A stretch of 7,384 nucleotides of DNA from contig CAJMQA010000175.1 of NCBI GenBank assembly GCA_905215395.1, forward strand, positions 1 through 7,384, given 5' to 3'. Within the stretch, counting starts at the first letter, position 1; every line of letters begins with the position of its first letter. The stretch is from an uncultured bacterium (GTDB lineage: Bacteria; Bacteroidota; Bacteroidia; Bacteroidales; Marinifilaceae). Below the pieces are notes generated by a model. That model did no database searches and had not been told where the DNA came from. It saw nothing but the letters and a program-made list of their open reading frames with translations. This document shows, piece after piece, positions 1 through 7,300 of this stretch. The translations under genes and the position numbers were made by a program.

Positions 1-491
1 TATACCGGGCAGGACAACTCCCCAAACGCATCACACATTGCGATACTAAAGTAAACAATATGCTTTTTGACGAAAACGGCCAATTTCTGTGCGTCATAGA
101 TCTGGACACCACCATGCCGGGATTTGTATTATCAGATTTCGGGGATTTTATCCGGACTGCTGCCAATACCGGCTCTGAAGATGATAAAGATTTAAGCCGG
201 ATAAGTGTAAATATGGATATCTTCCGTGAATTTTCACGCGGATATATGAAAGCAGCCGGTCCATTCCTGACAAATATTGAAATTCAGAACCTGCCCTATG
301 GAGCACAATTACTAACGTATATGCAAACTGTACGCTTTCTGACAGACTATATCAACGGAGACACTTACTATAAAACACAATATCCGGAGCACAACCTGCA
401 ACGGACACTGGCACAATTAACACTACTTCATAGTATTGATTCCCATATGGAAGAAATGAACCACTGGATACAACAACTCTCTAAAAACTAA
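1..491 (+). CDS. N-acetylhexosamine 1-kinase-like phosphotransferase (APH fold), 3' part only
   Basis: This is the C-terminal part of a cytoplasmic aminoglycoside-phosphotransferase-fold kinase. The reading frame is open to the left edge (first full codon at 3), so the ATG at 60 is internal, not the start. In the 162 visible residues, the catalytic loop HCDTKVNN (residues 12-19, bases 36-59) supplies the H-x-D-x4-N signature: Asp as catalytic base, Asn as metal ligand. VIDLDT (31-36) supplies the second metal-binding Asp. The following DFGD (45-48) and the RFLTDYINGDTYYKT segment near the C-terminus are typical of the NahK-like group of Bacteroidota and Firmicutes, which phosphorylate GlcNAc/GalNAc at C1. 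These proteins are usually about 350-370 residues, so a little under half is visible. The gene runs 4 bp ahead of a GH109 gene, which fits a role in GalNAc salvage. Fold and kinase chemistry are secure; the sugar substrate is inferred from family and context. Antibiotic resistance is unlikely despite the domain name. Confidence 0.85.
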   Translation, partial: YRAGQLPKRITHCDTKVNNMLFDENGQFLCVIDLDTTMPGFVLSDFGDFIRTAANTGSEDDKDLSRISVNMDIFREFSRGYMKAAGPFLTNIEIQNLPYGAQLLTYMQTVRFLTDYINGDTYYKTQYPEHNLQRTLAQLTLLHSIDSHMEEMNHWIQQLSKN

Positions 492-495
492 ACTC

Positions 496-1899
496 ATGAC
501 ACACACACTTTATTTACTGGCCACTATAGCGGTCATTGCTTTTCAAAGCTGCAATTGTCAATCCAGGACACAAAAAGAGAACCCGGCCATAATCCGGACT
601 GAAATCCCGCCCCGCCCACAAGATCAAACAGATGTTATCGGATTGCGCTGTGCACCGCTTGACACGGTACGTGTAGGCTTTATTGGCTTAGGTATGCGTG
701 GTCCCGGAGCTGTTTACCGTTTCACCCAGATCGAGGGTACATCCATCAAAGCTTTATGTGATCTCTATCCGGAAAAAGTAGAGGAAGCCCAGAAAATACT
801 GACAGACAATAATCTCCCGCGTGCAGCAGCATACAGCGGAGAAGAAGGTTGGAAACAGCTCTGCGAACGGGACGATATTGATCTGGTATATATCGTAACC
901 CCATGGCTCCTGCACACTCCCATTGCCGTATATGCCATGGAGCATGGTAAACACGTAGCTATTGAAGTCCCGGCTGCTATGGATCTGAAAGAATGCTGGG
1001 AACTGGTCAATACAGCTGAAAAAACAAGATTACATTGTATGATGCTGGAAAATTGTGTCTATGATTTCTTTGAACTGACGACCTTAAATATGGCACAACA
1101 AGGCCTGTTCGGAGAAATTTTACATGTAGAAGGGGCATATATTCACAACCTGGAAGAATTTTGGCCCGCTTATCAGGGAAACTGGAGACTCAATTTCAAT
1201 GAAAAACACAGAGGAGATGTCTATGCCACCCATGGTATGGGACCTGCCTGCCAACTTCTGGACATTCACCGGGGAGATAAAATGAACTATCTGGTAGCCA
1301 TGGATTGTAAAGCCGTAACCGGACCACAAATCGTAAAAAAACAAACTGGCAAAGAGGCTCCGGATTTCCAGAATGGTGATCATACAATGACCATGATTCG
1401 GACTGAAAATGGCAAAACCATCCATATCCAGCACGATGTAATGAATCCCCGCCCGTATAGCCGCATGTACCAACTGACCGGAACCGAAGGGTTTGCCACC
1501 AAATATCCGGTGGAAGGTTATACTTTCAAACCCGATAATACCTCACTGGAAAGTGTACCTGACCATGAAAATCTGAACATGCATACATTTATTCCTGAAA
1601 AGGCTAAACAAGCACTGATGCAAAAATACCAGCATCCGATTCAAAAGGAACTGGAGGAGAAAGCTAAAAAAGTCGGAGGACACGGAGGAATGGATTTCAT
1701 CATGGATTATCGTCTGGTATATTGCTTGCGACATGGCCTTCCCCTGGACCAGGATGTATACGATGCTGCAGAATGGTCGAGTATGGGTGAACTGACCCGT
1801 TTATCCATCGAAAACAACAGTATGCCCGTTGAAGTACCTGACTTCACCCGTGGTAGCTGGAATAAAATCAAAGGCTACCGTCACGCAATAGCAGAATAA
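496..1899 (+). CDS. GH109-family lipoprotein, predicted alpha-N-acetylgalactosaminidase (Gfo/Idh/MocA fold)
   Basis: This complete 467-residue protein is predicted to remove terminal alpha-GalNAc from glycans by the NAD+-dependent oxidation-elimination mechanism of family GH109. Residues 1-19 form a hydrophobic signal ending in FQSC, suggesting lipidation at Cys19 and outer-membrane anchoring; the n-region has no Lys or Arg and no twin arginine. The Rossmann domain begins with VGFIGLGMRGPG (about 60-71), whose Gly61/64/66/69 form the dinucleotide loop. EVPA (157-160) replaces the EKP motif of ordinary dehydrogenases. In the C-terminal half, EGAYIH (Tyr215) and YATHGMGP (Tyr243, His246) match by position and context the active-site Tyr and Tyr/His of the characterised Elizabethkingia enzyme. 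GHGGMDF (395-401), PLDQDVYD and EVPDFTRG near the end are also family-typical. ATG 496 is the only usable start after the in-frame stop at 457; no Shine-Dalgarno is seen, as is normal in this phylum. It lies 4 bp after the kinase gene, implying one transcript. Another glycoside specificity within GH109 remains possible. Confidence 0.88.
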   Translation: MTHTLYLLATIAVIAFQSCNCQSRTQKENPAIIRTEIPPRPQDQTDVIGLRCAPLDTVRVGFIGLGMRGPGAVYRFTQIEGTSIKALCDLYPEKVEEAQKILTDNNLPRAAAYSGEEGWKQLCERDDIDLVYIVTPWLLHTPIAVYAMEHGKHVAIEVPAAMDLKECWELVNTAEKTRLHCMMLENCVYDFFELTTLNMAQQGLFGEILHVEGAYIHNLEEFWPAYQGNWRLNFNEKHRGDVYATHGMGPACQLLDIHRGDKMNYLVAMDCKAVTGPQIVKKQTGKEAPDFQNGDHTMTMIRTENGKTIHIQHDVMNPRPYSRMYQLTGTEGFATKYPVEGYTFKPDNTSLESVPDHENLNMHTFIPEKAKQALMQKYQHPIQKELEEKAKKVGGHGGMDFIMDYRLVYCLRHGLPLDQDVYDAAEWSSMGELTRLSIENNSMPVEVPDFTRGSWNKIKGYRHAIAE

Positions 1900-1904
1900 T
1901 ATAA

Positions 1905-1931
1905 TAACCGGGCGGCTTTTCCGCCCGGTTA
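1905..1931. terminator. Bidirectional intrinsic terminator between convergent genes
   Basis: A perfect 11-bp inverted repeat (TAACCGGGCGG / CCGCCCGGTTA) encloses a 5-base loop, CTTTT. It starts 6 bases after the GH109 stop codon. Read on the plus strand it is followed by ACATTTT-like sequence (a modest T run); on the minus strand it is followed by TTATTATATTATT, which is T-rich. It sits in the only gap between the two convergent units and probably ends both transcripts, 54 bases beyond the stop of the minus-strand lipoprotein gene. The stem is seen directly; termination is inferred. Confidence 0.85.
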
Positions 1932-1984
1932 CATTTTCCGGCCCAAATACCGACAACAGCAGGATATCCAAAAACATCCCCTGA

Positions 1985-2899
1985 TTATTGGGGAATGGTC
2001 TGGGTCTTACATTTAAAATCGATGTATCTGCCGGAGGCTCCAACAATATTCATAATACCTTTCCGGCCGTCTTCCGTTATAAAACCTATATTATCACCTT
2101 TTTTTACCTGAATTTTCGTTACTGTATTTGTAAAATCTATGGCCAGAATCTCTTTATCTTTCACCTTTGCAAAATTTATATCCTCCAGTTTTACCATACG
2201 GGTTCCCCGCATCTCCGTCAGTACATAATCCGTAATTCCCTGCCCTTTCAGTCTTTCAACAACCTCCGGATCTGTGGGTGAATAGATAAAATATTCTCTG
2301 GCACCGTCAGAAATAGAATAAAAATCAATAGAAGGAATATTCTTCTTATAATAAGTAGCTAAGTTGGGATTGACACCATAAAGAGCATCTTTTTCCGAAG
2401 AGTAAAAAGCATAATTCTTGGAAGTATAGGTATTGGCAAAAAAGAGCCCTTTCTTACTTTCTTTATAATTAGCAACCAGCATCGAAGAGGTTATAGTCTG
2501 GAATTTCCCATTGACGGCAGTTACCGTAAAATCCAGGCTGATTGATTCTCCGGGCAGAGGAGGAACAACAATGGGATATTCTATAATAGCAGTTTTCACC
2601 GGACGGCTTAAATATCCATTTGAATCCACTGTAACAGAGTCCACTAATACAATTGTCGGTAAAGCCGGAGCAGAATCCAGTTCATGACTAACATTCGAGA
2701 TAACAATCCGTTCAAGTCCACTCGTACTCTGCGCCATCAATTTATATACATACACATCCTTCGGATTTGCATAAGGTTCTTCTATGGCTTCCAGCATAAT
2801 CAGACGCAGATTATCTTTTTCTTCAAAACGATCATCGATACTGTTACACCTCCAGCAACAGAATCCTAATAATAGAATCAATATATATTTAAATCTCAT
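1985..2899 (-). CDS. Lipoprotein of unknown function, third gene of a susC-susD unit
   Basis: I do not recognise a named family in this complete 304-residue protein. Residues 1-18 form a signal, MRFKYILILLLGFCCWRC, with a basic n-region and hydrophobic core. Cysteines lie at 14, 15 and 18, none in a textbook lipobox. Cys18 is followed by NSIDD and then an EEKD stretch, an acidic patch like those that send Bacteroides lipoproteins to the cell surface. Residues about 30-145 look like a beta-sandwich (alternating hydrophobic strands, a PPLPGES turn, strands ending TSSMLV). Residues 150-304 are a second module rich in Tyr/Phe (for example NYAFYS, SIDFYS, REYFIY), closing with VKKGDNIGF and EDGRKGI, a pattern common at the ends of small Bacteroidota surface lipoproteins. 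An in-frame TAG three codons before the ATG fixes the start. It follows the susD-like gene by 30 bp, in the slot where SusE/F-like glycan-binding proteins are often found. An accessory ligand-binding role is plausible but unproven; no enzymatic motif is seen. Confidence 0.8.
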   Translation of the reverse strand: MRFKYILILLLGFCCWRCNSIDDRFEEKDNLRLIMLEAIEEPYANPKDVYVYKLMAQSTSGLERIVISNVSHELDSAPALPTIVLVDSVTVDSNGYLSRPVKTAIIEYPIVVPPLPGESISLDFTVTAVNGKFQTITSSMLVANYKESKKGLFFANTYTSKNYAFYSSEKDALYGVNPNLATYYKKNIPSIDFYSISDGAREYFIYSPTDPEVVERLKGQGITDYVLTEMRGTRMVKLEDINFAKVKDKEILAIDFTNTVTKIQVKKGDNIGFITEDGRKGIMNIVGASGRYIDFKCKTQTIPQ

Positions 2900-2929
2900 A
2901 ACAAGCTATTTAAAATCATTAAACATTCA

Positions 2930-4375
2930 TTACTCCCCTATAAACACCGGATTAGGCTCCATCAAGGTATTGTAATTCACCTCATCATCCGGAATCTGCC
3001 AGGCTAACTGTTTATCATCTGAATAAACAGGATTCAGCTCCGATATCAATCTTTTACCTGAAGATAAACGCATCCGGACAGCAGCAAACCATTCCGCTCC
3101 ATTTTCTAATCCCATTTCCCGGACAATTTCATAAAATATGGTTCTGACCAAATCATCCCGGTCTGGAAAATCTTCTGCTTTCAAAAGCACATTGCCCGAA
3201 CGCTGCCGCAAATCATTCAAAGGAGCCAGAACATCTGCAACCGGCGCCCCATTATGTTCCAACGCCTCAGCCTGAAATAGTTTCATCTGGGCTAAACGCA
3301 TATAAAACATCGGACAATTTCCGTCCGTACGCCATAATTTCTTTAAAATCAAAGTCTTATTTGTCGAATTAAACTGTTCATACATTACCGAATCAAAAGT
3401 CAAAGCATAACGGGTGTCATTGGTTGAGTTGAAAATATCGAGGAACTGGTCGTTGGGCTTGTATTTTCCACACATCAATTTCTTTATACTGGCGACATTC
3501 ATATCCACGTCGGTCAACTTTTTAGCAGAAAGAAAACGGGAAAACATGATTTCAGTAGATTTATAACCGTTTTTAAAAACATCTTCAAAGCTCCCTTCCA
3601 GCTTAAATTCATAATCAGAAAGTACTTCATTTGCCAATTCCGGTACTTTTGCGTAATCTTCCTCTGTTCCCCTCAGTAATAAAACTTCCACTTTAAACCC
3701 CTTTGCCAATCCTCTGGAAGCAGAAAAAGCATCTTTATACACAGGCCCGTAATCAATAGCATAATCCAGATCCTCCAGAATCAGATTATAGGCCTCCCGG
3801 ACTCCGGAACGTTTCATATTATTATTGCTCAACGCTCCAGGCACACGGCGCATCAATGGCCCGTATTTACTATCCAAGTCCCAGAAAAATGCATAATGCT
3901 TCAGCAGATAAAGCTGAGCAAAAGCGCGCAGGAAACGGGTTTCTGCAATAATCTCTTTTTTACGCTCCCCTACAAAGTTAGCATCGTTCACTTTTTCAAT
4001 CGCTGCCAACAAATTATTGGCAGCATTAATCATTTGCCCGCACAATTTCCATTTTTCCAGCAATTCCCTGTGTTCAGAAGGAACAGACAAAGCTTCCAGA
4101 TTTCTCTCATAATCCGAAGATCTGTATGTTCCCTCCAACAAGCCACACCGATAGGCATCATCAACTAAATAATAAGCAGAAAACACACCATAGCCCCCCA
4201 GATAAGAATATACGCCCAGCAAAGCTGTTTCAGCAGAAGCCTGATCTGTGACTGCCGTTGCATCTGAGACCTGATACTCAGGAATCTCTTTATCAAATAA
4301 AGAATCACATCCGGATAGTATGACCATCAGGACCATCATTAATATATAATCTATCTTATTCATAGGATATTCCAT
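2930..4375 (-). CDS. SusD/RagB-family outer-membrane substrate-binding lipoprotein
   Basis: This is the surface lid of a SusC/SusD uptake complex: it binds an oligomer outside the cell and hands it to the SusC barrel. The 481-residue length is normal for the family. The lipobox is clear, LSGC with Cys23, followed by DSLFDKE. The helical SusD core shows the usual landmarks: ETALLGVYSYL (49-59), the TPR-like ETRFLRAFAQLYLLKHYA (145-162), a second helix pair around RLAQMKLFQAEAL (360-372), LNDLRQRSG (386-394), the segment REMGLENGAEWF (419-430) that replaces the common E-R-x-E-L-x-x-E-G-x-R-x-x-D motif, and the terminal AWQIPDDEVNYN (459-469). The ATG overlaps the susC-like stop by one base. A second ATG at 4363 (Met5) is equally credible: it would give an 18-residue signal and has GGAA upstream. 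The ligand cannot be read from the sequence; peptide or glycan are both possible because no hydrolase lies in this unit within the window. Confidence 0.95.
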   Translation of the reverse strand: MEYPMNKIDYILMMVLMVILSGCDSLFDKEIPEYQVSDATAVTDQASAETALLGVYSYLGGYGVFSAYYLVDDAYRCGLLEGTYRSSDYERNLEALSVPSEHRELLEKWKLCGQMINAANNLLAAIEKVNDANFVGERKKEIIAETRFLRAFAQLYLLKHYAFFWDLDSKYGPLMRRVPGALSNNNMKRSGVREAYNLILEDLDYAIDYGPVYKDAFSASRGLAKGFKVEVLLLRGTEEDYAKVPELANEVLSDYEFKLEGSFEDVFKNGYKSTEIMFSRFLSAKKLTDVDMNVASIKKLMCGKYKPNDQFLDIFNSTNDTRYALTFDSVMYEQFNSTNKTLILKKLWRTDGNCPMFYMRLAQMKLFQAEALEHNGAPVADVLAPLNDLRQRSGNVLLKAEDFPDRDDLVRTIFYEIVREMGLENGAEWFAAVRMRLSSGKRLISELNPVYSDDKQLAWQIPDDEVNYNTLMEPNPVFIGE

Positions 4376-4377
4376 TA
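4373..4377 (-). other. TAATG stop-start overlap coupling susC-like and susD-like genes
   Basis: On the minus strand, the TAA that ends the SusC-like protein (4377-4375) shares its last base with the ATG of the SusD-like gene (4375-4373). This arrangement favours translational re-initiation by terminating ribosomes and would help keep the two complex partners in balance. If the alternative ATG at 4363 is used instead, the genes are separated by 11 bases and coupling is still likely. Confidence 0.75.
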
Positions 4378-7300
4378 CTTAACTGACAATTTAATTCCAA
4401 TATTATAGGTTCTAGTCTGCGGATAAGCAGTATAGTCGACAGCAGCTCCTGCTATCTTATCGGCTTTGTTAAAACTTTCAGGATTTGGTCCGGGATAACT
4501 AGTAAATGTATACACGTTGGTCACCGAACCGAATAGTTCGGCACGGTCAACAAAACCTGTCCGTCTCAACCATTTAGCTGGCAACTGATAAGTCAAAGAA
4601 ATATTATTAATCTTCAGATAAGAGGCATCATGCAGCCAGAAATCTGTCATCCCGTAATTCGTACCATTCAAACGGATTTTAGGATAATCGTTGGTCGGAT
4701 TTTCCGGCGTCCAGCGTTTTAAGGCGATGTCTAACAAATTCTTCGGCCGGGCTGCATTAAACTGAAACTGCCTGCCTTCGGCATCCCAACTCTTCATATT
4801 CCCATAACTAAATGTTCCGGACATACTAAATGTAAATCCTTTATAAGTCAGACGGGTAGAAAAACCACCCGAAAAATCAGGCAATGAACTTCCCAGAACT
4901 GTCTTATCTTCATAATTATTCGCTGTAAAATTCACATAACCATCATTGGATAAATCCAATAATTTGATATCTCCCGGCGACAAAACATCCGAACTGAATT
5001 TCTGTTGATAGGGCATATCGGGGTTTAAAGCCTCACATGCTTCGATTTCTTCCCAATTCTGGAAAATGCCGTCACTCTTATAACCATAGAACAGTCCTAC
5101 CGACTTTCCTTCTTCTATCACGGTATTATTCAATGCTGAAGATCCTGGAGATGAGACATATTTAGAATCCAGTCCCGTGACTTTGTTTAAATTCTTTGAA
5201 ATATTAAAAGAAAACGACCAGGACAAATTACGGGTATTAATAATTTTAGCATTGATGTCAAAATCTATTCCCCGGTTCTCTATAGCTGCAAAATTTACAT
5301 TTGTAGAAGGCAGACCGATTCCCGGAGACAAGGTATACCGATAGAGCAGATCTTTTGTCTTTTTCTTATAGAATTCTAATGTTCCTGAAATACGGTTATT
5401 CTTGAAAAATCCATAATCCAGACCCAATTCATAAGAAACAGTTCCTTCCCATTTCAGGTTATTATTACCCATCGATCCCGGGACAATAGCAGGCTGATCC
5501 AGGTATTCCGTAGCATCATACAATGTTCTCCAGCCATATTCATCCACATATCCCATTCCTACCTTTCCAACGCTGGCACGCAATTTTAAAAAGTTAATCA
5601 CTTTATTATGCCGGAGAAATTTTTCTTCTGTCAAATTATAGGCAACGGCCAATGAAGGAAAATAACTCCAACGATTGTCAGGAGAGAAACGGGATGAACC
5701 ATCCGCACGCCAGGATACCGTCAATAAATAACGATCATTAAAACTATAATTAGCACGGGCAACATAAGATAACAAGAGAGCACCCTTATCATATCCCATC
5801 TGATTTTTATAAGTAACTCCCTGCCAAATTGAAGTCTGAGTTTTATCATCAGGAAAATCAGCAAAGGTCATAGAGGCATAAGAATTTTTGGAATCTGTCA
5901 AAGTTCCCACCATTGTAATATCAAAATTGTGTTTCTTTATACGTTTCCCATACATTATCTGGCCCATCAATTCCTGATTTTCAGACAGACGCTCTGTATT
6001 CGTCAACTGACCTTTCTGTCCTTTGTATCCGCCACTCCCATATAAAGTCATACTCGGATAAAAATCCCGCCCTTTACTTTGTTTATAGTTATAGGAATAT
6101 TGTAATCTCAGACTCAGTCCTCCGAGCGGTCTGGCCACTAAATAAGAGGTAATATTGGCTCCTAGATCCCGGTTCACATTATCTCTTTCTTTAGCTTCAA
6201 TCATTGGATTAGATTCAAACCGTTCTTCTCCCAGATACATGTATTTATGAACATAATAACTTCCATCCTCGTTGTAACAGGGTAAATCGGGCCGGGCTTC
6301 TGCAGCAACGTTAAAATTTTCCGTCTGTCCGCGCTTACTAAGATCCCCCCTGAAAGTCACCCCCATTTTCAACCATTTATTGAGATCGGTATCGAGGTTC
6401 AAATTCAGATTATGACGACGGTTGGAAGTATTCACCAACATCCCATCCTCATCTATTAAGCCATAGGAAACAGAATAATTGGAAGACTGTCCCCCTCCCC
6501 TCACGCTGATATTATGTTTATGTACCCTGGCAGGCTGCATCAATAATTTCATCCAGGGAGTATTCACCTCCCCAAAATATCCCGGAGTAGTATAGTCCTT
6601 ATAATAACGATAATCACTCAAATTCGTATACCCCTGCTCCTGGGCAGAATTGCGGGTGGCTTCCAATAGCAAAAGTTTAAATTCCTCTGTATTCAGAACA
6701 TTAATATCTGACACTAACTGACGTGTTCCAAAGGTATAATCGTAACTGATCAGCGGTTTCTCATTCCGGCTTCCCTTTTTCATCGTGATTAAAATCACTC
6801 CGGCAGATGCCCGGGAACCATAGATTGCCGATGAAGATCCTCCCTTCAACACATCAATACTTTTAATATCAGAAGGGTTCAGCTGATTGATAGAGAAATC
6901 GGAAGGCATAGGCACCTCATCGACAACAATCAAGGGTGAAGTATTCCCGGACAAGGAAGCACACCCCCTGATTTGCATCTGTACTTCTTCGCCGGGAGCG
7001 CCGCTACCGGTCAGAATATGGAGCCCCGACACCTGTCCCTGAATAATAGTACCGATATCTGCGGCAGCAGACTCTTCAATCAAACGAGTATCCACACTGG
7101 AAACAGAACCGGTCAAATCCTTTTTCTTTACAACACCATATCCAACCACCACTGCTTCTTCCAGACTATTCTGCTCTTCTTCCAAAAATACATTACACTC
7201 CGGACCGGTAACCACAATTTCCCGAGTCCCCATCCCTAAAAATGAAAACCGTAAGGTCAAACCCGGCTTAGGTAAAGAAATTTTATAGTTGCCATCAACA

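Noticed and set aside
60..62. ATG as the start of the first plus-strand gene
   Set aside because: The frame is open upstream to base 3 and encodes the catalytic loop HCDTKVNN immediately before this Met, so the Met is internal to a gene cut by the window edge.
1120..1473. 117-residue minus-strand reading frame opposite the GH109 gene
   Set aside because: It lies wholly antisense to a gene with strong family motifs, has no recognisable domain or start context, and is best explained as a shadow frame.
496..1899. Ordinary cytoplasmic Gfo/Idh/MocA sugar dehydrogenase
   Set aside because: The EVPA in place of EKP, the EGAYIH and YATHGMGP motifs, GHGGMD and the exported N-terminus all point to GH109 rather than a soluble dehydrogenase.
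1988..2281. 97-residue plus-strand frame opposite the unknown lipoprotein
   Set aside because: It is antisense to a complete gene with a signal peptide and shows the Phe/Tyr/Ile-rich composition of a shadow frame.
2900..2929. Separate promoter for the unknown lipoprotein gene
   Set aside because: The gap is only 30 bases and shows no convincing TTTG / TAnnTTTG Bacteroides-type promoter pair, so co-transcription with the susD-like gene is more likely.
3896..4168. 90-residue plus-strand frame opposite the SusD-like gene
   Set aside because: It is antisense to well-conserved SusD helices, with no supporting motif.
6973..7239. 88-residue plus-strand frame opposite the SusC-like plug region
   Set aside because: It is antisense to the conserved plug and has no domain of its own.
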